64,000 nt of DNA from assembly GCA_016858145.1 (NCBI GenBank), contig JAEHOE010000199.1, forward strand, positions 1 through 64,000. The letters run 5' to 3'. The notes beneath the pieces were generated by a model, which had not been told where the DNA came from, made no database searches, and saw only the letters and a list, made by a program, of their open reading frames with translations. This document shows positions 1 to 12,309 of this stretch, piece by piece (within the stretch, counting starts at the first letter, position 1; each line of letters opens with the position of its first letter). A program made the translations under genes and the position numbers. This DNA comes from Edaphochlamys debaryana (lineage: Eukaryota; Chlorophyta; Chlorophyceae; Chlamydomonadales).

Positions 1-819
1 AACTTTGAGCAGAGGAGCTGAGGTTCTTGGCCAGGGCGCAGAGCAGAGCGGCCACGTGACGTGGGTTGTAAGTGTCCATACGCCGGTCTCCAGGCCCCCA
101 CGATTCGATGCTGCGGACGTGCAGTTCTTGGAGATGCGGTATTGCTGCGAGGGAGGACACCGAGATGTGGGCGCTGTGACTGCCATTGCTCGACCGCTCC
201 GTTCCTACTCGGAGGCAAGTGATGCCAGGGAGGGTCAGACCCTCCAGGGAGACAAGGCTACCGAGTGAGTGTAGGGTGAGGTGTCGGAGCTGCTGGCTGT
301 ACGAGCTGAGGGCGGTGTGAAGAGCTTCACCCCCGGCGTGAGGCAGCTGCTCATACACAGTGGAAAGGATCGTGAAGTCCGTCGTCGCTGGAAAGGTTCC
401 AGCGACAGCCGCCAGGTCTCTTGCGTACACCCATACGTATCCTCCGCCCACAATGACCCGGCGGACACGCGTGCCCAGCGTCGTGTTGTCGTGGACGTAA
501 CGTAGCAAGCACCGGGTGTCCCGCGAGTGGTCGGGGAGCGTGTCGACTCGCACGCTCTGCACTCCTGCCAGCGTCTGGAGAAATCTTTCAAAGCGTATAC
601 CAATGAGCGGAGTCCGCTGTGACCTTGGCCGCGTGTCCCGGCGGATCAGTTGCGGTCGTAGTGTGACTGTCTTCACGTTAGCGTCGACGCAGTCACGCGC
701 CTCGCGGCTAGCAGCACGCACAGCGCTCCAGCATGCCCATACTGTCTACATTGGAGACTACGTATTGTAAGATGTCCTAGGAATTTTACGTCGCCGCCGT
801 GGCTTGCTTTGAAGTCCAT
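1..819 (-). CDS. Partial gene, leucine-rich-repeat-like protein (runs off the left edge)
   Basis: The minus strand is open without a stop from about 745 to the window edge, roughly 248 codons, with codons mostly ending in G or C. It has no early ATG, so it is easily missed. The distal part has leucine-rich-repeat rhythm, for example LRHLTLHSLGSLVSLEGLTL and later IPHLQELHV. A short upstream exon can be proposed: ATG at 819 (MDFKASHGGD), donor at 789, acceptor at 746, which joins in phase. That intron would be only 44 nt, so the start is tentative. The C-terminus lies outside the window. I cannot name a family; an F-box/LRR or NLR-like leucine-rich region is possible but unproven. It sits left of the Helitron gene on the same strand; whether it is host or element DNA is not visible. 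Confidence 0.5.
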
Positions 820-1083
820 GGCGTTGGGGTCCGAGGTGATAGCCCACAGCAGCTAGTGCGTTATGCCTACGATCGCCCAAGAGTGTACTTGCGAGTATCG
901 CAGCATCGTGCACAGAGACAGAGAATGCCGAACCTGGCTCGCCTAATCCCGATGGCGTCAGCCGCTTCCATCAGTGTCTAAAAGTGTTGCGATGGCACAC
1001 ACAGCCACCACCTCTGCCGTCCAACCAGTCGTGATCATGCTAGACCGCTGCGTGTGAACAGCTTCGGGGCAAAGTGCCTCGTC

Positions 1084-1642
1084 GCCATGCATTCAGACAA
1101 CCAGGCGGAGGTAGAGACCCTGCTAACTCCTATCAATGACGCGATCATTAGCGACCGTCTCTGGAACGACGGAGGCGCGCTGTTTGGCGAGTGCTGCCGA
1201 CGCGTCCTGCCGGGTTGAGCGGGCGTTATTGTTTGCATGTGGGAGCGGAATTTTGGCGGCGAGTTCTTCGGAAGGCAGACGTGGTCTGACGCTGTTTCAG
1301 GCCACAATCACACGGAGCTCCGGGGATTTCGTCGTCCTATTGCTAAGCCACGTGCGACGGTACACCCGGGGGAGAACGCCGACGCCGTGAAGCTCAAGCT
1401 CAGGACGCTGGCAACAACATGTGCGTCAAGGCGGGGAGTTGCTGTATGGCCGCTCTGTGGCACCTTGGCGTCTGGAGCCTTGGGGGCCCCGTGCGGCCTC
1501 AGCGCTGCGACCTCGAGTGCGGAAATTCGCGGAGCGGATGGACGGCTACGCACGTACGCGTCTTCCAGAGCTGGCACTGCAGCCAGTGTTGGGGCCGGAC
1601 GAGGTAGTGCTGCAGACAATTGCACGAGCTGCCATTCCCTAG
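1084..1642 (+). pseudogene. Possible degraded plus-strand gene, unrecognised
   Basis: Several stretches read like coding sequence on the plus strand but do not form one frame. One runs from the ATG near 1,087 to a TGA at about 1,218. The same frame continues past that TGA to about 1,420. A second frame, from 1,421 to a stop at 1,642, carries a basic segment (RPRVRKFAERMDGYART). Read together they suggest one protein interrupted by a nonsense codon and a frameshift. I recognise no domain. Chance open frames in GC-rich DNA are a real alternative. Confidence 0.2.
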
Positions 1643-2831
1643 GACGGTACCCCGCCCTCAACTCGCGGCCTACCCGGACGACCGCGACCCTAAAAGTCGG
1701 CCATGTAGCTGATGGACGACGACGTCCGCATGTGTCAGGGGCATTATAGCGGTTGGATTGTAGGGTAGCTTGCCGGTGGGCTCCGGATTATTCGGTGCAG
1801 CGGGGTTGGACGTTTTGGCATCAGGGGATAGCGCGATTAACGTCGCCAGGGGTTGCATCATCGAGGGGGCGCAAGGGCCCATTAGGTGCGTCTTTCACCA
1901 CCCTGACCCTCTAGAAGCCTCCAGAGGGTGGGAATGAGTATTCTAAATTGCAGCCTCCAGTGCACAGTCTATGACAGATGGTGAGGCAGGGGTGGGGAGT
2001 CGAGGGTCTGCAGAGCTGCGGGACGCGCCATGAATCCACGCGTCGGAAGCGTGTGTTGTTGTGTTTGTCAAAGCCCCAGGTCGAACGTCGCAGGCCCGCA
2101 CTCAGGGATGAGCTGGCATCCCCGTGGTGCCACCCACTACAGCGTGTCAGCGCACTTCGTGGTAGACATGGTCGCAGCCCAGGTCGCAACACGGCTGATA
2201 CCGGGCTCTGGAGGGAGGGTTAATTAATCGGTCGCGATGATTGTGTGGCCAGGGATTCATAGCCGCCCCATCATTAGCGATGCTTTGGATGTGCCCATGT
2301 ATGGCCTGAAAGGCTGCAATGTTGTACTTCAACCACAGTCTATATCGCGTGAATTGTAACCGCGTTGTCTATCGTCGGCCCACAAGTGCCCCTCTAGGTT
2401 CATCGCTAGCAGCGCCGAGGTGTATCCATCGGGAATTCGTCGAGTGAAGGGTTCACAGCTGTGCCGAGTGAGCTTCCCCATCTGCGTTCTCGCAGTGCAG
2501 AGACTGAATGCCTGGAGACGAACCGCAACTGAGCGAGCCATCCTCGCCCTCAACAACGGTGGTGCCAACTCGCTTACCGGAGTCAAGGGAGAGACTTCCC
2601 GTGAGACACAATGTGCAGACGGTACACCGCCCCGAGCCGGAGTTGTCACGTGTGTGACGGGCGTTGTGTTACCCGCACAGCCACGAGACCGTTATGGGTC
2701 GGTGCAGCAGTAGTGTCTCCCTTGAGTCTGTCAATGCAGAAGCGACTGCTGGATTTCAACTTGTGCTGGCCACGCACATGCACGCTTAGGGGTAACCCCT
2801 GGTCTGCTCTCCAACAGGGAATGGGGGCAAG
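1643..2831. other. No confident gene; short minus-strand coding-like fragments
   Basis: Short minus-strand open frames at 2,147-2,332 and 2,329-2,649 have plausible codon use but do not join in frame and show no domain. They could be remnants of the gene represented at 3,089-3,613. I see no RNA gene, repeat array or clear promoter here. Confidence 0.3.
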
Positions 2832-3088
2832 TCAACGCGACCCGGCTGTAATTACATAAGAGTTCATGAGAGCGTCCGTCGTGCAGAGGCTCACGATCAC
2901 TGCGTGTGACAGCACCAAATGCCAGTTCCGCCACGGGTTGGTGCGACCCCAGTTCGCGAGGGCACCCACAGCATGATGCCAAGGCCCCCCTGCAATCACT
3001 CCCTTGCAGCGAACAACGTTCCTCAGGGCGCGCACGAAGTCTACTTGCTCCCGAGTCGGGTTCAGCTGCGAACATGAGCTACCCTCAG

Positions 3089-3613
3089 CTACATAAGCAC
3101 CCAAGGGCCCGGGCCTACTGGCAGATACGGTCCGAGTTGGCCATTCCCCAGCACTGGCGCCCGCCCGACCGGAACGATTAAACCGTCCGATAGAATTGTG
3201 GAAACAACCTGTGCCGTGGAAGTCTCAGGGCAAAAAAAGCAGCTTGTTGGGTGCACGATCCGTACAGCCACTCTGCGGCCGTCTGCCAACAGCACGGCGA
3301 CCTCGTACCAGACGTAACATCGCGACAACCGGTTACGGACATCACCCGCAGGATACATAGGCGGCCCACGCGCACACGTCATGATGTTGCGTGCCGCGTA
3401 CTTGGCCAAGTCATATCCCGGCAGCAGAAGCAGAGCTGTGCCGTGAACATCAAACACCCCAATGCTCCACGGGTCCTGCGCTCCATGGTCGGGCCTATCG
3501 TCGGTGACGAGCAGAACGTTGATAGTATCTCCTGGTTCGGTGAACAGTGGATCGCAAGCGACAAAGATGCTCTGGACCACGGGTAGGACGGCGAGTCTCC
3601 TCGCACATGTCAT
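3089..3613 (-). CDS. Hypothetical 174-residue protein, possibly a gene fragment
   Basis: The ORF starts with ATG at 3,613 and has coherent, GC-ending codons. The sequence looks protein-like, with alternating hydrophobic strands (YEVAVLLADGRRVAVRIV and WSIGVFDVHGTALLLLPGYD), suggesting a beta-rich globular domain. No family is recognised. A coding-like stretch continues in another frame at 2,832-3,104, which suggests a frameshift near 3,095 and a longer ancestral protein. It lies downstream of the RepHel gene on the same strand. Confidence 0.35.
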   Translation of the reverse strand: MTCARRLAVLPVVQSIFVACDPLFTEPGDTINVLLVTDDRPDHGAQDPWSIGVFDVHGTALLLLPGYDLAKYAARNIMTCARGPPMYPAGDVRNRLSRCYVWYEVAVLLADGRRVAVRIVHPTSCFFCPETSTAQVVSTILSDGLIVPVGRAPVLGNGQLGPYLPVGPGPWVLM

Positions 3614-4456
3614 TCCGCGTGGTCATTAGCTGCTGACAGATTATAGCAGATATCGGCCCGTATGTGATAATGTCATGCATACTGAAAGACAGCAGAGTCA
3701 GGTTTCAGGTCGGCGACCGTCGTTGCCACCACAGCCACCGCCGTTACTTGGAGCGATATGATAAGCAGGTTATGTTTAAAAAGACGAGGAAGAGTGCAAA
3801 TGAAAGTAGGCGCGGCCATGAGTGCACTGTCCAAGAACGGTTCCTTCATTATGGCTGTCTGTAAACAACGACAGGGAGCCCAGTCATATGTTAGAACCAA
3901 GGTAAGACGTCTAACCTGAGTGGTTTGCGCCAGACAAATCCGTTGGGTATGGACTTCGCGGGATGACTTCACGTCGCGCCGTCACGATCGGCGCGGCGAG
4001 CGACTGCACCGACATCGTGATCGCCGTTGTACAGCTGCAATCGCTGATTGGACGCGGAAGGAGGTGTCTACCTGCAACCCATAGCCTGGCAAGCCTCGGA
4101 GCTCCGGAGTAGCTGGGCTTCCCCCACTCTGGGGGGATCGGGAATAGGGGCTGGGTGTCCTGGCCGCTGACGAGGTGAGCGTCGCAAGCGGTTAAAGTTG
4201 ACAGGTGCACCTTGGCGCCGAGTACCAAGTACGCTATACACAGGCCGAGCTACGGTCTTCCAGTGCCGGGGCATGTGAGAGCGCGTATCACCGAGGGGCG
4301 CTTTGAGCGGACGACCGGGAGTGGCACCCTAGAAGCCGGCCGTCCTGACTTGCTAGCGCGTCGAATAGTTTCTATCCCTGGAACTTGGGCGTGGGTGTTC
4401 ATCGACGCTGTACGCGTTACATGCGACCATGCAGTTCCGTAGGAACATCACCACGC
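3614..4456. other. Non-coding stretch with a strong hairpin; candidate 3' end of the Helitron
   Basis: No convincing gene. At 4,119-4,137 there is a seven-pair stem (five consecutive C:G pairs, one wobble, one outer T:A) with a 5-nt loop (ACTCT). It is preceded by a 10-bp perfect palindrome, CGGAGCTCCG, at 4,097-4,106. It lies 320 bp downstream of the RepHel stop in the gene's reading sense, where Helitrons usually carry a subterminal hairpin. Only these two structures support the assignment; the exact terminus is not fixed. Confidence 0.3.
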
Positions 4457-7400
4457 TTACCCATTTCTAGCATCAACCAACGCCTTTGCACGGCGGAAAA
4501 GGGCCGCCCTCTTCCTCCTCGTCGCTGCTGCAGACCGCTCCAACAACAGACGCTCGCAACGCAAATTCTCGGGAATTTTGGCAGCAGCGACGAATGCTGC
4601 TATCACTCGATTTCTTCCGTCCGTATCCCCCCTCCGCCACAGTGGCGCCAACAGACGGATGTGGTCCATTGAAGCGTATCGTGTGAGCAGTACATACAAA
4701 CATGCCCGATCAATACCCCCCTGGGGTGGACGCAAATCAGCAATCCAACATTCATTTCCAAACGACGCTCCTTGCACAAAATAATCTGTCACGGCCAGTG
4801 CATCTGTCAAGGGAAGGTTCTTCCGATATGCTGAAACCATGACGGGTTCTCCGTTGTTCGCAACGCTCTTGATTCTACGTGAGTTTCTGGACATGATGGG
4901 AGTCACCGGGAACACAGTTGGGCCAAAGTCCCCGGGAACGTCCAGTCCCTTCATGATGTTCGTGTCCGCCTGTGCTACTACGGGCTCTACTAACACCGCT
5001 CTTGGCATGAACTTCAACCTCCACGCTTCCCCCTCACCAGTGTCTGGCTGTTCTGCAGGATCCAGGACGATCCCCACGGCGCGGACGAGGTTGTTGCGTG
5101 CAACTCCGGCATCAGCTTGCGCACTATCGGTCAGTAAGAACAGCCCTCCTTCAAAGTACCAAGTATCGCTGGTGAGGTTGTTGAAGTGTTTGTCGGCTTG
5201 GTCGAGGAAGTTGCTCTCCTGCACACGATTCAGAGGTGTCGCGATCCCCCGTCCGCGTCGTTCCTTCACACGGTGATGCGTTGCATTCCATACAATAAGT
5301 CGCTTCTTGGCATGTATCGCTGCTGCCTTCATGAGGGCGGTATTAATGAAATGGCATGGTTCGTTGCGTTGTAGGACAACCCGCGGGTTATGGGCCGACA
5401 GGCCCTGTAATTCCTCCGGGCTTGTTAGAGCACGCTCGTTGAGTTCGTCCACCAGCTTGGTCACCAACTGTTCGCGCTCTTTGCCGTAGTCCTTGCTGAC
5501 GTTGTTGTCGGTGTTGTACTTGTCCGCCCACGTTGTCCCATTAAACAGGCCGGCGTAACGAACCAACCGGCGCCCAGCGTCGGTCTTGTCTTGTCGCTGT
5601 GGCTGGCTAAGCAAGAAGGTGTCCTCCACGGCCCGGTAAACCTCGAAGCCTCTGACCGTAGCGGTGCATACCTTTTGGTCTGCTTTCATCATTCGCTTCG
5701 GCGCCGTCGGCTTTGTTGCGTTCCCAGCTCCTTGTACAGCTGCACCCCGTCGTGGGCTTCCCGGTGTGTGCCATCGCGACTGCAGCCGCGACGGCTTGGG
5801 CACGCTTTGCCGAAGGCTGGGCCTCTTCGGTGTCGCTGCCCGTCGCTTCTTCCACAGCCACAGCGGCGCCCGGAATGTTGACGTCGGGAGGCAACATTGT
5901 GCGTGGCGTGAAATTCGAATCCTGATGTACTCGGTCCGAAAACGCAAACACTGGACTGCCCATCGGCTGTACGTGCTGGTACACATCTCCAACCAATGCG
6001 AAAGGACGACCTTTAAATGCCACCATACCTCGATCGGTGGGAGCGACGCGATCGTATGGGTCCAAGACCAGGTCGCACGCGATGTTGCAAGAGCCCATGT
6101 GTTTGTAAGCTGTTGTACCCGATCTCATCGATGAAGATCGCATGCTCGTCTATGTTGCGTTTAACCTGCCATGGGCAAGGGAATGCTTGTAAGCGGAAGC
6201 TTGATCGGCAAGCGGAAATGCAACAAAGCGTGATTTTGTACGCCTTACCCGCTGGGCGTATCTGCCATTCTTCTGGAAGGTCCCGTTTGGTGGTCGCAAG
6301 CCAAACATATGATGTGTAGAGAACGAGCGATGTTGCTTCGAAGAGAAGTTCAACGCTGCCGTCCACTGCGAACGCGGAAGTAGCCACCCAATCTGAATCC
6401 CTGTGCTGGAAGCAATACCAATAAGGGCATGAATGAATTGAGATTTGCCGTACCCAGCGGCGCCCACCACCATCACCCGTGGTGGTCGATCGCGATCCGT
6501 CAACGTCTTTGCACGCATCTTGTTGAAATACTCCGCAAATAAGATGAACGGCTTGATCCACCGCCAGCGTGAACGTTTGGACGGTCTCGTCCACGGTCGG
6601 TGGTCTGTCAAGCAACACTAACGGAGGGCGATGCCCAGGGGGCAAGACCGTGTCTGCCGAGCCATCGGGACGGGTAACCACGACGCACAAAGCCGTCCCA
6701 TTGCACCGAAGGCGAAGCTTGCATCCCGCAAATGCAGGATCCTCTGCCCCGAGCCAGCCCTCATCTGCAGTGAGGCGATCGAACTTTTTAAGTCGGAGCG
6801 CTGCTTTAGCGATCGCCGTGGTTACCACTCCCGTGCCGGAGATCGTGTTCTTGGAGGGCTGAATCTCGCGCGTTGGATCCAGCAGTGGTTGCGGTGCAGC
6901 CATGGCAGCCTCGATCGCGTAATGGCCCGAAGCAAAATTCAGGTCATAACGGATGTCGAGGTCACGCTGGCTCAGATCGGCCTGGCTGACTCTGACTGAC
7001 GATCGATCATCCACTCCAGGACGTTCTCCTACGTAAGCAGCGGCCTCGTCCTCTCCAATCCCTGGATCGACCTCGTCGCCCTCCACATAAGACGGACCGT
7101 CGTCGTTGTCTGAAGAATCCGACCACTGACCCATGCGACGTTGCTTCCGACGAAGACGATTACGTTCCTCTCGCCCAGCAAGGCGCAGATCGTGCTCGCG
7201 TTGCAGCCCATCCAGACTTTCAATGCAGGCGCGGTAGTCGAGGTCCGGCACCGGAGGCGTATTTGGAGCAGTGGAGGTATCGATGGACTTCACTTTCGAA
7301 ATGAGGGGCAGTTCCTCGTTCCGCCAACGTTGGAACACGTCCCCCCATGACTCGCCTCTCCTCCTTGGTGGGGCCACGTCGAAAGTGTACGCCCGAAACA

Positions 7401-10400
7401 TGCTCAGCACGAAGGAGTAATACTCGTCTGCAGCTGAGCCGGTGTCCTCCCCAGGAGGAGGTCGAGGAGGGACGTTGCCATAGAACTTAACGTACGCGGG
7501 TCTTGGTCGCTTACGCAGGGCGTGCGTGGAGTAGAGTGGGTGCGTCGGTGCAAATGGAACCCAGGTGAAGTAGGGGACGTCGGCAGGGATCTCTCCTTCA
7601 ACCCGGTTAGACAAATGTGCACGCCGTACTTTCTCGTCGGGAAGAGAAGTGGCTGTTTTCCCCTTGGGGATCCTGACGACCTTGTACAGCATTGCGACGA
7701 CATAGGGGCTCATCGAGAGCGCGTGAAGTTCACGACCTCTGTGCGTGTAGTGTGTCACCTCAGTAACAACTTGCACAGGCGGCGGGCTGTAATCTGCGTT
7801 ATCCCCAATAACCAAGAGGGTGTCTGCCAGCCCCTCACTCGCGTCCGAGATGTTAGCAGCAGCTCTGAAGGAGTATGCTTCACTGGCGATCCCGCAATTG
7901 TCGAACGTGGAATAAAACGTCGCATTGCCGTCGAGAAGCAAAGACGCCATCGTAAGACCAACCGTGCAGCTTGCTGTGATCCGGTTGACAGCAGCCATGA
8001 GGTTGCCCACTGCCCGACGAGACACGACGCCCAACCCAGAACAGCTGGCTTGTTCCGCCTTGCGTCCAGCTGGCGACGTCAGGAAGGCGTTAGTGATGCC
8101 CACCGCCTTGGTAAGCTGAACTGCTTGACTCGATCGCACCGATTTCCCAATATACTTGCATGCGTAGTACGACCGCTGCATCGCTCAAAACTCTGGGCAC
8201 TGCAAGACTGGAAACACAATATCCGGGTCCTGTTCCCCTTCAGGCTTCATCAACTCGGCGTCCACCTCTGCCGTCAAGTCGCGGTCCACCTCGACAGGGA
8301 GGTTGAAATGATTATTAGCCCCGAAGGCCATGGAGGTGGCTGGGTTCTGAGAAACCAGGTTCGGACCATACCGAGGTAACGCGAAGGCTCCGTGCCGCCC
8401 AAACCACTGCATAGAACGTCGTAACACTCAAGGATATACCATGCTGCAGTCTCCATCGACCATTGTGCAGCCATGCCGATCACATAGCCCCTTGACGTGC
8501 TTGCCGTGACGACACGATGAATACACCACGGCTGCTAGATGTGCAGCACACCTCTTGTGGATTACCCGCTTCCCGGCCAGTACCGATACACGGGGCGGCA
8601 ATGTTGCAACCTTGCGGAATTTGAATGAGGCCGGAGGGCGCTCTTTGTCCACAGGTGGAGGACGCAAGGGCTCTACCGGACCACCTTCTTCACCCAGAAG
8701 GTGCAGGTCGAGACCATCCGCAGGGTCCACGTAACGCATCTCTGGGCCGGCCTGAAGGTCGTCATAGGGATCTGGTAGCCACATGCAACACAACGAATGG
8801 GCCAAAGATAACGCACGGCAGTTGGGACCCTCGAACAACGCCTGTAGACGTTCTGGAGATAGGGCCGCGACGTGCGCTGCACCATGGAGATGTAAGGCCA
8901 TTCGTCCACTTTGTTCCACTTTCACGAAGACGTGGAATACCACACCACAGAAGCAGCTGTCTGGACCATTCTGCTTCTTCGATCCACGCTCAAATCCGAA
9001 TAATTCTTTCAACATCGCGTCTCGAACTGCCAATAGTAGTCTCATGCACGAGTGGGGGTTCTCGCGCATGCGACGCCATTTCTTCACGATCTTTTCAGAC
9101 GAAGTGGGACCACCGTCAATCCCAGTCTCCACAACCTCGCCAGCCGCAGTCATGACAGCGGCGCTGTGAAGGTCGGCGGGATTGACGTTGAATATGAATG
9201 ATGGTAATCCAACCACTGCGTTGACGGCTGCCATAGACCCCTGAGCGCCCTGGTAGTAGGCATCCGTCATGTCCAGGCGTTGTGATGTCCGCGTCATAGT
9301 TCGGACCAAACTTCGCACTAGAGGCGAGTTGGCGTTCAGCAGTTCACGGCGTCGTGTGTCATGGTAGGGTAATGCCAAGACTTCAGCCATAGATCGCACG
9401 ACGTCGCGCGGAATATGCCCCACAGCTTCGACGTCGGCGACGCTTGATTTGGCAGTAATAGATGAATGTAGACGCGACCCTTCAAGACGAAGAATATCAA
9501 TCATCCTGGCTACGAGGAGCGGATTGCCGTTATGCTGACGACGAGGGACCCGCCGAATCAAATGACGAAAGAATTGTGCCAGAGACATTCCCGCTGGGCG
9601 ATGGATGCCATAAGGGAACGACGTGGGGAAACAGTGACCAAGGTGACCGTTGTCCCGAAAGTCCAGAACCTGCAAATGCCACCAGCTGTTAGATAGCCCG
9701 GAAGGAAGAAGCAAGTTCCCTAAACAGCTCACCTTCGCCCCAGGACCTCCAGAGGCCAATACTAACGTCCGAGAGTTGTTGAGCTCCTGTTGTACCGTGG
9801 CAGCATTGCGGACAGTGTTGTGGTCCGAGGGAGAGGGTTTGGGAGACTGTTCCGCAACTATGATCTCCAACTCGGTCAACCCTTGGTCGTCGTTGTCGGA
9901 GTTGGTCCGAAATTGAGGAGGCACGTGCCCGTCACTCAGGGAAAAGAATGGTAACGGTTCCTCAGCGACCACATCGGCACCATCACGGACAGGCGTTGGG
10001 CCAGATCGATCACGTAGTAATACATTCCTAAGTAGGTCACTGATAGCGACGTCCGACGTTGCGATTGCATCTTGCAGCAACGCTCGAGGTACTGTCCCGC
10101 TCGGATGGCGGTTCTTCCAAAATGAGATTGCATCCTCGTCCCACATCACCTCGTTGTCACATTTCTGGAGGAACGTCGTCCATGCCAACACAGCTCGTGG
10201 TTCGACGGAGTACGCTTTCGCCCCATTCAGGTACTTGAACACTTCAGCCGCCGACCGTACAGCGGGGATACACAGCAGCGAAATGTTGGAAGCCAAGGAC
10301 TCGGGGTGTCGCGGAATCGACTCCACCAATTGGTGAAACGGAGGGTTGGCGACTGCAATTCCGTGACTTGTGATCTTCAAAGGGGCCGCGTCCGTCGGAT

Positions 10401-12274
10401 ACCCATGATCATCATCGCGATCTGCAGGCAGAAGAAACTGCTGCACCTTTCCACGCCCGAACAGCTGCTGCTCCATAAAACTCAGTTTTGGGAGGTCGTC
10501 TGGAACGTCTCCACCATCCATGCGTGCCAATGAGCCTTGTGGGATCCGGACAGTGGGGATTGGAGTTCCTGAAGACACAAGAGGGGATTCCAATTAACAG
10601 CAGGTTGGGCATCAGTGCGTTACGTCCACCACTCACCGTCTGGTTTCCGACGCTGGGACCCCTCTTTTGGGACGTGCTGCAGAGCGGCAGCGCATACGTC
10701 GCAAACAACCACCTCCAAGGACCCATCGTCAGCAAGAACCGCCGTTGCGTTGGCACCCGACGTTTCCACACGCATGCAGAAGGCAGCGACCGTCGTCGAG
10801 ACGCCGCCGATCACATCAACTGTAGGCCTGCGATCGACCCGTACTGGGTAGGTCTCTGGGTCGCTGTCCGCATCGCCTGCGGCATGCAAACGTCACAAAG
10901 AGTTATGCCTTGTGGACTGAGCGTAATAGCACGTCCGCGTCTAACTGCTCACAACCTACCTCCACCCGTACAAGTCGTTTGTTGTTGCCCACCTAGGCCG
11001 GGCACGTCTCGCGCAGCAACCGACGGGATATCACCTGTACAGCCAGAACGACGTCGTGAATGGTCACAAGTGGAATTGCCCGACAGACTGACTCACCATG
11101 GCCCATGAAGACGTCGGCATCGATATCCCGATAAGCGACCGGCCGGTCGCATCCTATCTCTCCATCAATAGCGCTCATGGAGGCGGGTCCATAGGCTCCT
11201 CCCCCGACACATGGAATGGTTGTATTGTCGGGCAGGACTTGGTCTGCCGGAGGAAGACCTTGAGGCGGCTGTGAGCGCCCCTTCCGCTGTTTGGGAGGCG
11301 TTGGTATCCCATTGGCCGAACACGTGAGGGCGGGTCGGGATGTAAGGGAGGTCGCCAGTGCACCACGTGAGCCGGCCGACGCACAAGTGCGTCAGGCTGG
11401 ACATCGGCACGTAGATATTCAAACTCCGCTGCCATAGATTGCCATGAAAGCAGCTTGCTCTCTTTGGTAGACACCATCTCGCTGCACACTGCGCATACTC
11501 TGCTTGGCATGACCCCCCCGACAAACAGTTCCATTCGTTCGGCTAGAGCGATTTGATCCGCCAGCAACGCGGCCGGGACATGAGCTCCCGCAGGTAGTTC
11601 CTGCTGACGTGAAGGGAAATCTGGAGGGAACGACTTCATGGACGACGCTCCTGCCAGGGCGTCGACCCTGCTGGATGCATCGCAATGTTTCCACATGCAG
11701 GCACCAAGGACGGCGAAGTGGGAAAAGTCCGGCTCTTTACTCGGAGCGGTGCCCTCGTCATCGGCTTCTGATCCAGTGCACTCGACCTGAATTTGAAACA
11801 TGTGGTGAGACATCTTCAAACGGCCCAGAAATAGTCGTGCGTCGACAGTTCACTGACCTCCTGAATCATCTTCTCACGCTGCCGGTACGCCCTCGAATAC
11901 TCGCGAACACGGGCCTCCACAGCAGCTCGCTTCTCACGGGCTTCCGCTCGCTCCTTGCGTGCTGATGAAGCGACAGCATCTCGTCGTCGTTTGGCGACAG
12001 GCTGATCCTACAAGGCAGGCGGGTGGCACGTTGACGCCAATATAGGATGGATAGCAACCTGATCCGGCAAACATCGCCACCTTACCAGTAGGGCTTTGAA
12101 CGTTCCTCCAACAGACACGCAAAGCTCTAGCGCCTACACGGGGGTTCGTGACAGTTACACAGTACGTAGCAACGTCTAACGCAAGTCACTTACCACGCCA
12201 ATGTCAACTGGTGCCATCTCAACGGCCGAAGCCGCCACAAACACCCCGTTGTTAGCTCGCGCTGGGCTCGCCAT
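4457..12274 (-). pseudogene. Helitron RepHel: HUH replication initiator fused to PIF1-family helicase, degenerate
   Basis: Rolling-circle transposase of a Helitron. In-phase exons can be followed from ATG 12,274: 12,194-12,274; 12,086-12,133; 11,858-12,007 (basic helix, AKRRRDAVASSARKERAEAR); one from 11,786 downward with a CAVC zinc motif; 10,637-10,884 (CDVC) joined across a 68-nt intron to the long exon starting at 10,568. Rep part: Helitron-like N domain (PSFIFNVNPADLHSAAV, ~9,190), HUH motif LHLHG (~8,890) and two-tyrosine motif YACKY (~8,165). Helicase part: Walker A GAAGYGKS (~6,460), Walker B IFIDEIG (~6,130), motif III ALVGDVYQ (~5,990), C-terminal motif YVLLTRYASMDHIRLL (~4,680), stop 4,457. 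Breaks: in-frame TGA at 8,428 and 8,185; frame changes near 6,555, 6,430, 6,120 and 5,750; another in the N-terminal region near 11,370. The family is certain; the exact exon map is not. Confidence 0.85.
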
Positions 12275-12309
12275 CAATTCTGGACAGCGCAACAGGAAGC
12301 ACGATCTTC

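Noticed and set aside
6013..8181. The 722-codon minus-strand frame as one complete protein
   Set aside because: Its last third passes over the Walker A region in the wrong frame; motifs I, II and III lie in alternating frames, so the long open frame is partly accidental.
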